Below, piece by piece: positions 43,963-56,542 of a stretch of 64,000 nt of DNA. Every line of letters begins with the position of its first letter. The stretch's first letter is position 1. The stretch is from Rostrohypoxylon terebratum. Lineage: Eukaryota; Ascomycota; Sordariomycetes; Xylariales; Hypoxylaceae. The notes under the pieces are model-generated. The model searched no databases. It saw only the letters and a list, made by a program, of their open reading frames with translations, and had not been told where the DNA came from. Made by a program: the position numbers and the translations under genes. The DNA lies in contig MU385953.1 in NCBI GenBank assembly GCA_022497145.1, positions 1 through 64,000 on the forward strand, in the 5' to 3' direction.

Positions 43963-46173
43963 CTTGTGATCTTTTGCGACTTTCGGAGCTTTGGGTGATT
44001 TGGGTGATTTGGGTGATTTGCTTCTGATGTGCCCGCTAATCCGGTTATCACCCCGCACTGCGAACACGCGACTCGATTGACAATTGTGGTCTGCTACGAT
44101 CGATTGACGTAGGATGTACAGCCGTACCCAGAATCCAGACAATGATTTGAATATTATTCAGGTATTCCAAAAGTCGTCGATTTCCCTTGGGTGATAGGAA
44201 AATAGGAGGAAATGGTAATGATTTACTTTCGAGTCGGTGAAGATGAAATATTTGAAACAGACCCCTAGGAATTATCGTCAAGATTAGTAGTAGACATTAA
44301 ACAAGCTTGAGCCAAGCAATCTCCCAATTCTTGGGAGGCCAACAACTGGGCAGCTGTGTCTGGCGATGGGAATTGGTGGAATTGGTGGAATTGGTGGAAT
44401 TGGTGGAATCGGTGGAATCGGTGGATATCAGAAAACCCTGCGTCGATCATCGAAGCTTTAACGATCCCTGGCTGGGAATAGTGGGATGTTATGACGCCGA
44501 TTTAATCGATGGTTCATATCAGACTGCGCTGAAATGGACCCTTTACACTAACTTCCAAGTTAAGCACCTAGCTAGAACAGGTTAATGATTCAATCAATTC
44601 AATCTATAGATGAAATACTAAAAATGCGTAGTATGGAGTTCTAGGAAGATTCTAGGAAGATATTGAAGTCATCAAAGACTCCGGTCGCACAGCTGTAGCC
44701 AATAAAATACCAACAACGGTCGTACCGCATCGACTATACTCGCACCTTCTCACTTACGGCAAGGTCTGATAGGAAAATGAGGAAAAATGATGTCATTGAC
44801 CCCTCTAGACATGTACAGAATTGTACGTACATACTATGTAAGCAGGTTTTTACGCTGGGAAGTGTCGAGCTGAGGTATCCATTCAAGTATTTTGTATTGT
44901 ACAATGGGACTTACTAGGTAGGGTACATTTGTACCTGCCTTAATTGCTTCGCCCGATTCATTGCCATCCCTTGTGATCGCTCCCTCTCAATTATCACCAA
45001 GTTTCTCGACAACGTTGCATCATTCGACTGGACAAAGAAATGGTTGCTTATTAAGTTACGTACCTGTCCATATATACACTTACGATCTAGTGCATGGGTT
45101 TTGAAAGCTACATACCTACCTAGTACCTAAGAATATCCATACTACCATCTATTTATTTATTGTCAGCTTCCTACGCCTGCCCCCTTAATCATACCTCAAT
45201 GCTATTGTTTTCTCCATCAACCAAAAAATCCTAAAAAAAGAAACGGTAAAGGATAATCGCTCACCCGGTAAAGACCGATTTAAAGCCAAGAAGGTAACGC
45301 AGAGTGCGACAATTCCGCTTGCGGACAGGCCGAGATCTCGGGATGAACAAGTGTCGTATTTCACCGGTTTGACTCGCCAGCCCCGAACACGCCCAGTCAC
45401 ACCTTACGCGAGACCTAATCCCGTTGCAAGGTAGCATAGCAAGCGAGACAACAAGAAGAAAAAAAGCCTCCTCGTTTCTTTCTACGTATCAAATCTGAGT
45501 GTCTTGAGTACAACAATAGTCCTAATGCAACACTCCATGACACAGCGCACGTTATGCAGGTTCGCAAGGACACAAGGACACAACCGTAATTATCCGTGCT
45601 GAGGTTACAAGTAGAAAAACTTTCTTTTTTTTTAGAAGAAAAAAAATCTTCTTTCTCCTCGGTAACTGATTTGCCGAGGTGTCAGGAATGGACAGTGGTA
45701 TCGCCTCCTAACATTGACTGTCTTGGTCTTCTCTTGGTAGTCTAAATGCCAATTGTGCTGATGTGCCAATGGCGAACGGGAACAAGATGGGGTATATAAC
45801 AATTCTCAGATATGTCCATCCTTAACAAATCCGGCCAATTTGATCGCCTTGCTCGAATCGAATCCCACAAACCAGACGCCGCCAATTTCGCCGCTCTTCA
45901 TGTAATGTATATGTATGTACGTGTGGCCCGTCCCGATGAAACCAACCCCCTTTACGAACCGGGGCGCATGTGAATGTGAACACCCCCCTGAGCCATTAAA
46001 ACGCCTAGCCAGGAGAAAATAAATATACAACAAAAAAAAATCACTCCGATCAACTTCGGTAACCCGTAGAAATTCGTAGGTTGGGGAGCATTCCCAGATG
46101 GCAAAGTAACAGTGGTAAGAGTGGAGTGGTAGAGTCACAATCCTCCACAGAGGCGTCGCAGGCGTCGTGGCAA
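43963..46173. other. Gene-free intergenic stretch with 9-bp repeats
   Basis: No gene is supported. Two 9-bp-period repeats lie just upstream of the BAR-PH start: three TTGGGTGAT units at 43991-44017 and six AATTGGTGG/AATCGGTGG units at 44371-44424. Beyond 45000 only short frames occur. Confidence 0.5.
44371..44424. repeat. Six-copy 9-bp minisatellite (AATTGGTGG)
   Basis: Four AATTGGTGG copies followed by two AATCGGTGG copies, in register, lie about 410 bp upstream of the BAR-PH start codon. The period is a multiple of three, but no start-initiated frame uses it. It is probably a slippage-prone locus and could vary in length between strains. Confidence 0.85.
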
Positions 46174-48182
46174 CTAGCCAGTCCTGCCCTGGATGAGTCG
46201 TAACCGTCGCTCGCCATCAGCGCCACCGACCGCAGCGTGACTGGGGAAGAAATTAAACCCTCCCATAGAGTGCCGATTGGTCGACCGAGTCCTTGACGTG
46301 CTGCGAGACCCGGTGGCCGAAGGCGTCCTGGACCCCTCCGCATGTGGGCCCTCTGTGATGGTTGCGAGAGGGTCCGTTGGCACGATGCGCGTAGGCGAAT
46401 TCGGCGAACTCATCGAATTTATGACGGTCTGGTAATCCGGAAGTGCTATGGGGCCCGTGTAACTGTTCGACCTTGGCAGCGGCGCCCTAGTGGCCGTCGT
46501 ATAACTCGGTACTTTGCTGAGCTGCTCCATATCTAAAAATTCTGTGTGTTCCGGCGGTGTGTGATGACCCCCCGCATGAGGCGCGTGATCCTCCTCGCTT
46601 GTCTGCCGCGACAGCTGCGCCGAGTGCGCCTGCGAAGATTCTCCTGTGTGATCGCCTTCTTGTGGGTGGTGGAATGGGGTTGTAGAACCAGACACGGATG
46701 TCATTGAGGTGTAGGATTCGTTCCTCCGAGATTCATCAAGAGACACATTCTGCAGCCTGGTAGAAAGATCTGCGGGGGGAACAGCTATCGCATGGGCCAT
46801 CGCTGCGAGATTTTCTGTCGAGCCCGCCCGGGATTGCGCGTAGAATGGGCTGTTAACGCCACTCTGTATCGCAGGAGTCATGAGTCCATTTGGTTCCATA
46901 TCTTCGTATAGCTGATCTAGAACGTGCATTCCATAGCCAGGAGGAGCCATGCTTGACGATTCGCTCTCAGCGGTTGCTTCGCTGGGGTTTTCGGGCGCCT
47001 GAGACACCAAATTGCCTTCCTCGTCTAAAGGCATATTTGGCGAGATAAAGATAGTGATTGGCAATGATGCTCGAAGCTATTCGCGGTTGTTAGCATATAC
47101 ATCTTCTTCAAACTTCGTTCGTGGCGTGAAGTAATACCTCAGAAATGTGACCGTCGGGATTTCTCAGCGCAACTGTGAGCTTAAGCTTATGCCTAATCTT
47201 GATACCGTGGACCGAACAGTCTTGAATGCATTTGCTCAATCTCTTGGGCAACGACAACTCCTTAATAACGACCCATCCTTCCTGTCCAGTTTCTTCGATG
47301 TTGTCATGCCAATTGTTTTCGCGGGTAACTTCGAAAGTCCACGAGGTGACGTCGCGGTCATGTTTGTACGACTTAGTTGGGTTTGGAAAACTCGACACAC
47401 TGAATTCCTGGGCCTCGATAAGTTTCACTGTGATATTTCCCATTTCCAAGCCTTTCAACAACGGTGTGAATCGCATTTCCAATGGAATATTGCTGCCAAA
47501 CACAACAGCCTTTTGCGGGACAACCACAGAATATTCGATTTTGTTTGGCCATATATTCTCTACGCTCATTGCGTGGTTGAACTCGAGCGCTGCTGGTTCC
47601 AAAGTTCGAATGATCCGGAGTCGTTTGTAAGAATGCACATTCTTGGCTAGCTTCCCCCTCGAGATGGTTGCTTTTAAGACATAGGTAATACCAGTTTGGT
47701 AGAGCCCCTCCACACTCTCGGCAGTATCTCCTGGTAACAGAAATTCGAATGGCCACTCGTAGTTTCCAGGGGCTAGTGTGTTGTGATGCGTCGTTTCTCC
47801 TACGAAGGGAGGCCATGTGTGTCTTAGGATGGTGATTGTCCTGTCGACCTTTTGGTTGTGAATACCTGACGGCGTTTGCCTCCCATCAACCCACGCAATT
47901 CGGCAGCTACCCATAAGTCGTAGGTGAACATCTTCAACCTTCAAGTGTTCTCTTAAGCATAAGACGAGGACGCCCTTCAGCAGTTGGCCAGAAGCCTCGT
48001 GCTCGTTTCCACGTAGAACGATGAAATCATTTTCGAGACTGTAGCCGATACTCAGTAAGATGCCGTTGGTTGTGATTTTTGCTGTTAGTCAACACCAACG
48101 GTTTTAGCTTAGCTTACCGTATCTCGAATAATGTGCAAGCACTCCGGCTAACCGCCGAAGTGAACGGATTAAAAGATGGCAT
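46174..48182 (-). CDS. Arrestin-related protein CreD (Rod1/Art4-like)
   Basis: Three exons, 48182-48118, 48038-47138 and 47076-46174, encode 622 aa. The arrestin-N half has FEIRLENDFIVLRGNEHEAS, GVLVLCLREHLKVEDVHLRL, TLAPGNYEWPFEFLLPGDTA and ESVEGLYQTGITYVLKATI. Next come RIIRTLEPAALEFNHAMSVE and WPNKIEYSVVVPQKAVVFGS, then arrestin-C with LLKGLEMG, GIKIRHKLKLTVALRNPDGH and PITIFISPNM. The long C-terminal tail is Ser/Thr-rich with Tyr motifs (PPGYGMHV, LPDYQTVI, VPSYTTAT) that could bind WW domains of a HulA/Rsp5-type ubiquitin ligase. CreD acts in carbon catabolite repression as an adaptor for ubiquitination in opposition to CreB/CreC. It lies on the same strand as creC. Confidence 0.93.
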
Positions 48183-51100
48183 TTTGAGTTCTGCTGTTTC
48201 GACAACGTTTTCAACAGCGTGTATTATTGCTTTGGAGGTAGTTACGCCCGCACTCGGTTGAGAGCCGGCTTGCGGATTTCGTCCACGAAAGGTGAACGGT
48301 AGATAGTGAAAGTTGGTCATGAGTAAGGATGGGTAGTTGGGCGAGACGGGAGAAAAACAGTTAGAGGCAACAGATCCTGGTACAAAGACGTGGGACAGCT
48401 TTGCAAGGACATGTATGACACAAGATACGAAGGCCGACTCCTTAGCGGGTGGATACACGCTATTCTTTAGTATATATCGTTATCCCTTGACGTGGGATTT
48501 TTTTTTATCAGAGATGGGCCATGTCCATTCAAATACAGAGCACAATGGAGACAGTGGAAATTACAACGGCTTTAAGTGACGGTAACCAGAAACAATCATG
48601 AGCCAGTAAGTAAAAGACAAGGCAAAGGATATTCCCGCCGCCGTGCTCGGGCACCTCGTCCCATATTTCTAGGTCATGGTCAGTTTTCGTGATGGAGACT
48701 TTGTAACAACGTACATATTCAGTGTGTAGGTATGTATGGATGTGTATGTACATACCTACATACATACGTATGATACACCTTCATTAGTGTACGTACACGT
48801 TCGATTCCATGGGATGTACGGACGGATGTAGAAGTGACATGGACTGCATGGGCTGGATTAAGGAACCTTCGATTGCCAGGCTGCCAGGGGCAAATTTGGA
48901 ACTTGGCTGGACCTTGATCGGCTTGGTTCAGATGGGTGAGATGGTCTAGGTGGTTAGAAACGGTGATAGCCGGCCGGGATCTACACTTCTAAGTAGATCG
49001 TCAAATCGTGAAGAAAAGTACCAAGATACATGTATGCACGCACCGTAATGGGGCATTTCAAACTGTCCACTGGATCAACGGAAGCGAAGGGATACCCACC
49101 AATCCACACCTGCGGCGGCAGGCTGTCAGGCTGTGTATCATCGACATTGAGATTTTTTTTTCCCTCTTCCCATTTTTTTCTCTCTCTCCAAGATAAAGAG
49201 GGTAACATTCGTAACTGCGTAAAATTTGATATGTCTGATGCGTTAGTCATTAGTGAGGGTTTAAGTGAGGAGTCAAGTAGGAGTTGAACCTTGGAAGTCT
49301 TGAATTCTCTTTAGTCGCTCCAAGTCATTTCTCATTTCTCACTCCCGGATCTAACCAGGTGGGGCTTAGAGGCCTGAAATCGGACGGTCGCACCTACTGG
49401 CGGTGCCGCAGTTCAGGTCGTGCTTGTGTTCTTTTTTTCATCCATGGATCAGTTGTGTTACTGATTTTGGTGGCACACACATTTAGCTTCAGGGCTATCT
49501 ACTGGCAGTTGGGAAAGGACTACTTCGTATTTGGTAATGTGATGGCGTGCAAATCACGCGGTGGAAGGTTTAGTAGGGCATTAGCTACCCGCCCTGCCGC
49601 CCTCTAGGGCTCTTGCAATACCTTGTAGTTAGTAGCTGGATCCCAATCATTCCCAATCATTCCCAAATTTCCCAGTTCTTCCAAATTTCACTCCATATCG
49701 TCGTCCGTTTCCGGCCTCTTAGTAATATTGTTCGTAGTTGTCGCTACTCTACCTAGTCAACGTATCTCGGTCAACTCCATTCATTCATCCCCCCGCCCCG
49801 CCCTCTAGACCGTTGGTCATACGCACACCTTTTAGAAGGTGATGGACTGATCATCTTCTAGTTCTCAACTACTATTACACTATCACATGTGTTGCCAGCG
49901 TCGCAGGTGTTACAGTTCGCGCGGTGCAAGTATTTAAATCGTCCGACCCTGCTCTTGTGTTACTTTTCCAGTCCCACGACGCAGCATGAGTTATGGGACT
50001 TGTTTCTTCCTCTCAGGCTGTCAGCCAGTCAGATTGCTTGATTGGATCTTTCACCTTCGTAAATTCCAAGGTTGGATCTTCGTCATGGATATTGAGTCAA
50101 GTACACTGTACATACCTATCTGAGAGATCTAACCTTAACACTTCAGATTTGCCCTTTAATCATTCGAAACCAATCGCATCATAATAGTGAAAGATGAATG
50201 ATGAGTGGTGGAGTGGAGTTGACTTCGCCCTCGCTCTTTTGCGAAGCCCGCATAATATTCTTTCATTTGAATCCTCCCTCAGCTCTCAGCTTTCCACCTC
50301 TCCATTCGCAGCAACCAGCAATGCAACATCCCCCAAACTTGTTTACATTATTACAACGCAGACTCAAACCCGAAGCTGACCTGCATTCTACGGCACGGGG
50401 ATTTATTGGTCCCATGATGTCGCTTAGTGACAGACATGACAGACATAGCAGACATGTACATAGTATGTATGCAACTGCAGAAGATCGTTCTTTTCCTTCT
50501 TTCGCTTCCTTTGCTTCTTTGGAAACGAAAAAAAAGAATGCATTGTCTCACAAAGGAAATTCCCCCCGAAATATCCACGAGCTTCCGCGGGGGATTGGTG
50601 GCCTGGGCTCAATTCGGCATCTAACATCTGACGATGCCAATTTCCAGTATTCGGTTTCCAGTTTCCAAATTCTAAAATCTCCATCAAGGGCTCAAAGCTC
50701 GGCGGTGAATACCGATGAAACGACACCGCCTTATGGACATCACGATCCCTCCATTTCCCTTCCCATTTTTTATATCACCAGGTACTACCACCGGTAACAT
50801 CCTACACGCCTAAGTATTAGGCGTAGTTCGTTCTACATAGCTGTACGTATGATTGCAGGTGGTTTTATTTATGACATGATCCGAAGACTGCGGATCTATG
50901 CGCCAAGCTCGTTTTGGCTCAAACGAACTGCGACCTTATCCTGCTTGTACGTATGCATAGTGCCCGTTCCTGGAGGCTGTTCGCTATATGCCGTTGGCCT
51001 ACTTGCTGACCTATTGTCTCTGGCCTTTATTGCTCTCATTCACGGTTCCGGGTCTCACAACCTTGGGACCTCGGGCAAACAAACAGCCGGATGAACCGAA

Positions 51101-54100
51101 GCAAACAGTAGAACCTCCTACCGAAACCATCATCTGCTGCCCCGGCTTTCGACTTGCTGCATAGCAAGACTCAGCCCTGCCGCATAACCATATGCTAACG
51201 TGCCTACTATATACACCTCATTCCCAGTGTGCGATATGTGCGATTTAATATGCGATCTACTTCTCATTGGTCATAAATTGTCTCACCAATAATTATATTC
51301 CTAAACCCTAAATTGCTAAATTGCTACCAGGTATATTCTAGTGTCATTCATAGCCCGTAATCGGCTTTAGGAACCGAGCTCATGCTTGGTTGCGAAGCCA
51401 CATCCACATATCATATCTAGAGCTCTAACCTTCAGCTCACCGATTCAGGCGAAATGCACTTGGCATGTCTAGTGGTGGAAACTCTTCAATCCGTCTCAAA
51501 AGCTTAGCTTAAAAATTTTTCGCATAAGAGGCAACACCAATGGCGCCCCGCCGCATGAAAAGATAAGGTCGCGTCATCACGACATCAACACGTTTGTGGT
51601 GTAGCTGTTGGTAATGTCCTGCACCTGCATCTACAGCTGTACATAGTAGCGAATCCCTTCTTCGGGGACCCACTCCTCTCAGTCAAATAGGACTACTATT
51701 AGCTAAGGCATCACTGTATCAGAGCCTCAACTAATACTAAGTACTATATATCCATATGGTTGCATCAACCTTCAAGTGATAGTGACAAGGGATGTCTGCT
51801 GATGATAATAGAAAGCTCTCGTCTGCTGATCCTCGTCAACTCTCGAGTCAAACCTTAGCTGCGCGTACACACTATTACGCGTCATGTGTTACGAGGGATA
51901 TGTGTGTATACTGCGTACCTAGGTATTCAATATCTTCCGTCGAGTCCGTATCCTATCAAATAAACCACTCAAAGCGGACTCGAAGTCCTATCGATCCTCA
52001 ACGGCCCGAGTGACCAAGCCTTTTGAACTAGGTACTGCTAGATTGCTAGGGCTGGAAGAAATTTTGGATCCTTTGCGGCTATCTTTGAGCACGGTGGTCA
52101 AGGTATTGGATATTGAATATTGTTGGGTTCCCAAGCTGCCAAGGTTCTATCAATGAAGCATCGGTCCTTATCCCGCCCACCTGGACCCGTGAAAGTTCGA
52201 AGCGGTTTTTCCCGAGATAGCACTACGAGAACTACTATGAGACTCTATGAACTACATAGGTATGAAGAGTGCCTGACATAAATCCGTTTTAAAGCGCCCA
52301 GGCGGACCAAGCTAGCGCTGAGTCTTCAGATTGCTATGTGGACCTCAGTCTCATCAGTGGAGCGGCTACACTAGTCGTGCTCAAGGGGAAAAAAACATCG
52401 TAGCTTTCCATATCTATGCCACGTGGGGGGCACACAGGCGTATCCTACACTACAAAAGAACCTGTCAGTGCCTGACGATCCTGCGAGTTTGTAAGTGAGG
52501 GGATAGAAGAAAAAGAGTTCACATCGACCACCCTCTGTGCTCTGTGCATGCGCACCTACATCCATCCGTCAGACCGATTTCTCTGTACTAGGTAGGTACC
52601 TAGGTAGTTGTAAGGTTCGAGACTTGACTAGCTGCATCAACCTAACGGATTACTTCTTTCAGAGGCATCATCCTATATCAATTCCTATCCACGCCTCTTT
52701 GTTTCTGGTTCTTAGTCGGCTAACAAGGGTAGCTAGCCTTACCAGCAGATAGGGTCCATAAGGGACCACATCGTTTCACAGCTTGCCGGGATCTGAAGGG
52801 CCGACTGTAAAATCGAGTCGAATTGAGTCAAGTCGAGAAAAAAAAAATAACCTTTCTGACCTATGCAATAACCTGGTTGAGGCTCGCTTTCCTTAGGCGC
52901 GTTCTAGACGCGGGCGCCGCGCAGAGACGGTCCCGGTGCCGGCCGCCGAACTAAACCCAAGCCAACCAGCCTCCCCCCTTACCTCCATGCAAGTAAGCTG
53001 TCGTTGGAACTTACCCAGACCTGGTAGCTAACCACAGCTATGTAGGCTTTTATTGGCCCGGGGGGCGAAGATAAGGAAAAAATAAACATGGATTAAATTC
53101 ATTCGGAAGAGAAAGGTGACACAATCTGATATACTATGTAGGTAAAGAAGCCCATCCCAATAATAGCGACGGATCTTCCTTCACATGCTATGCTTACACG
53201 ACGGATGGTCCATTTCGCTCTCGATCCCGCTCCCGCGCAATCATCCCTTGCGCACGCAAGCACATAACATAGAAGCCTCACACATAATTCATGGATGTGG
53301 TGTTCCTCCCGTCATTATCAGTGACGAGATGAGACGAGAGGCGCAGCGGCTTCCCCTATCTAGCCATCCCGCCACAGATCTATGTAGGTCTTCGCGTATC
53401 GACTGGCGCATGGGCGAAATATGACAGAATTTCATGTCCATAATAGGCGAATGACACGGCAAGAGCCGATCAATTAAAAGCAAAGGAAAAACAATACTTA
53501 GGCGAGGAAGCGATAGGTAAAAAAAAACCATCAATGTAAGGACAGCAGCACAACACAGACCTCCGTTGTAAATTTTCCAGTTTTGGGGATTTTATTGTCT
53601 CCACGAGTATCAAAACGAAACGCACACTCGTCGAAGCTACCTAGCCTCCTGCGTGCGTCTGTATCACCTTCCAATCAATCAATCATACATAGGAGCACAG
53701 CAGACTCCATCTCCATCATACCCTAGGTCTTTCCATAACCTGATTCGAACGTCGTCCCGAGGACCAAAACGGAAAAGATCTATGGATACGACCTAGGACC
53801 TAGGCATACCTAGTCTTTCCTGCCCTATCCACCAAGCCTCCTCTGCAAAACTGTGTGTACGGGTCCGTCCTGTCAGAGAGAAAGAAGAGGGAGAGAGGGA
53901 GACGCAGAGAAAAAAAAACCGAACTAAAAATCTACCGGGGGTCCCACACTTACACCGAAAAGCCACCAAGCCAGCCTCCCGAGCGGCGGGCGGCAACCAG
54001 GCAAGCGAGCTAAGAAACCCAACAGGAAAGCGATTTCCGTTGGATGGGGGCTCCCGTCGTAGCATCCCGGAAATTTACGTCCTTGTCTTGATATGCAAAA

Positions 54101-54298
54101 TCGCGCTCTAGCTAGGGGCGACTAACGGCAAATATGCGAGCCCAAGGTGGCCCTGTCGCTACATGCATAGCTTCGAAACCTGCCATCTACGCATGAGATC
54201 CACAGGGCCATTTGATTCGATAACGGGTCCGGTCATCGTTCGACCTTCGGCTGAGCATCGTGATCGAGCCTTTTCAGAGCAGCCCTTCTGTTTCTCCT
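48183..54298. other. 6.1-kb stretch between creD and creC with no supportable gene
   Basis: This is the largest gene-poor block in the conserved half. Only short frames without family resemblance occur (for example 49284-49607, 50198-50797 and 50849-51094). It contains pyrimidine-rich runs, A-runs, and TACCTAGGTA-type palindromes near 51917-51926, 52590-52608 and 53791-53812. It may include a very long creD upstream region, a non-coding transcript, or genes with small exons that I cannot see. Confidence 0.45.
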
Positions 54299-56542
54299 CT
54301 ATGAGTCTGTTTGGGCTAAAGAGTCCGACGGTCGATTCCAAGTTCTGATGTGACCTAGAGTAAACTTTTTAGCATACTAGTCCATCGGAAACATCCAAGT
54401 TCTGAATATTTTACTCACCTGTCTTACAGCTTACAATTATGGCGTCTTCGGTGAACTCAATCCAGCTAAGCGGATGCTTATCCGCGACCTTGGTCAACAC
54501 GGGCGGTAATATCGCCGTTCGTGATCGCGGTTCAACAGGATGATTAATCGTGTTTTCATCTGCGTCCAACAACGCCGATACGACAGAGCCCGACCGTATC
54601 CTATCGGTTGCGACGCTCTGAGTTTCTGCGCGCTGCGAAGGGGGAATTCGAGAAGAGATTGAGCCACGCTGTCGACTTGATGTCTGTCGAGCCATATTAA
54701 CAATGTAAGTCTTGACTAGGAGCAGCTTCAAACGACGTACAACTTTTGGTTTATGCAACATGCCTACGTTAAAGTCCCAGAGGCATAACCGACAGTCTTC
54801 ACCTACGCTGCCAAAGCGGTAGTTCCTCTCATCGCATCTCCAAGGGTCGAACGCGACAGACGTCACCCACGACTGATGACCTTGACATCTCGCTATGAGT
54901 GTCGTTTCTAAAGGGCACCATATGGAGATTAAGTCGTCCTGTCCTCCCGTGAGAACATACTTGCCGTCTGGTGACCAGCACACACAAGTAAATCCACCGT
55001 AATATGCATTATACACTCCAAGGAGTCTACCGAATTATTAGAATTTATTCTCACTAGGTTTTAGGACTGGTGCGTTCAGCGCTTACTCTTCCTTGAGATA
55101 ATCGATAATTCGCATGGTGCCATCTTCGGAAACCACCGCGAGATGACGGTTGTCAGGCGAGAATTCAAAAGCGTTAATACGTTGATTTGACAATTTCCAT
55201 ACGGCTACGGGGTTACTTTTCTGATTCCTCGAATGAACAGACTTTATCACCTTAATTTCTTTAAAGTGGTCGACACATTTGGGAGCCGAAACGTCACCCT
55301 TAGATTGAGCGGCCTCTTCTTCCGGGTTGAATATCGCATCTTCTTTCTCCTTGTCGTATACCACTAACGAGCCATCCATATGTCCCGCGAGAAATAAATT
55401 CTCTGCGCCTGGTATCCATCGGATTTGGGAAACAGGTGTCTTGTTGATTACACCCTGTAAATAGTCAATACAACTGCCCCCTTTCGAATAAAACGGAAAT
55501 CTCACATTCTTATTCAGTCTAGTATATCGTTGGGATATAGGCTCCCACCAGATAATCTCACCAGTTGAGAAGCCCATGATAATATCAATGTGACTCGAAC
55601 TCTTCGTGACTAAATTGACATCGTGGCTCAAGCAATGCGCTTTCGTAAAGAGAATTTTGGTCAGATAATCTGCCTTCGTGGGCGACGAAAGATCTAGCCA
55701 TTGAAAAGCACGATTAATGTTTGCAAAGGCGAATAGTCCGTCACTTGGTCGATCGGCAAGCTTCTTAGACAAAGCCTCGTTGATTATAACCCTCGAAATA
55801 AATGACGAATTACTCTTAGTCATATTATTCTTCGGTTTGCGCCGCTTGTTGGGATCTTTAGTCTTCTCTGGCGCAAGCAAAGCGTTACCATCTCCAAAAG
55901 CTGGCGCGGAGATGGCGGTGGCAGATGTTGACGGCCCGCCATCACTAACGGATGTGCCTCTCCCCTCTCCATCGCTGCTCAGCTTGGCATCGTTGGAGTA
56001 CCGTCCTTCACTTGGGTGCTCGGCGATACTCGGCGATAGGGTTGTGGTGGTTGGAGTAAGCTTAAAGAGTGCTGGAGGCGGTGGCCTTGTTTCCAGGCTA
56101 AGAATTGAGATCTTGGTTCCGACCGTAGCTGGCTGCGGTGTGGTCGCTAGAGGGTTGGGGTTAAGAACTGGCGCCTCGGATGGATGGGGTGGCGGTGTCG
56201 CAAGGAGAAGATCTTCTTTGAGCACATATGTTCCTGTGTAATAAGTCTCAGCGCGGGTTCTCGGCAATCGCTCATATTCCCCTCTCCTTTGAAATCATAC
56301 CCTCTCCGGCTAGGAATTGGTCTTCGGGGTTCGATAAAATGTTATTGGTCTCAATCATAGGGGTGGCATGGCCGGCAGCAACAGCGGCGTTATACGCTGC
56401 CTGCGTAGGGTACCTCGGCGGAGGCGGTAACACACTAAATGCGCGAGACAACTTGGCATTAGCTGCCTGGGCAAGATCACAGTTCACAGTGGTGGAACAC
56501 AGCATCAACATGCTCAATATGGTCGAAGCAGACTTACAACAT
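54299..56542 (-). CDS. WD40 catabolite-repression protein CreC
   Basis: Five exons, 56542-56538, 56434-56301, 56233-55087, 55026-54419 and 54354-54299, give 649 aa. The first coding exon is only ATGTT; donor GTAAGT and acceptor TTTAG join it to restore MFVLPPPPRY, the N-terminus I recall for CreC. The Pro-rich part TPPPHPSEAPVLNPNPLA is also characteristic. WD40 repeats are visible at IRWIPGAENLFLAGHMDGSL, INAFEFSPDNRHLAVVSEDG, FTCVCWSPDGKYVLTGGQDD, QSWVTSVAFDPW, YRFGSVGEDCRLCLWDF and WIEFTEDAIIVSCKTGHIRT. CreC stabilises the deubiquitinating enzyme CreB and acts in carbon catabolite repression. The last exon encodes GHIRTWNRPSDSL before TAG. The total length is near that expected for the family. 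Confidence 0.94.

Noticed and set aside
44371..44424. Regular 9-bp repeats as a CRISPR-like array
   Set aside because: Units are contiguous without spacers and the genome is eukaryotic; this is a minisatellite.
48790..48815. tRNA T-arm-like GTTCGATTCC
   Set aside because: No acceptor stem, D-arm or anticodon arm could be folded around it.
50849..51094. 81-codon frame with a hydrophobic stretch
   Set aside because: No homology or gene context in the creD-creC gap; probably chance.
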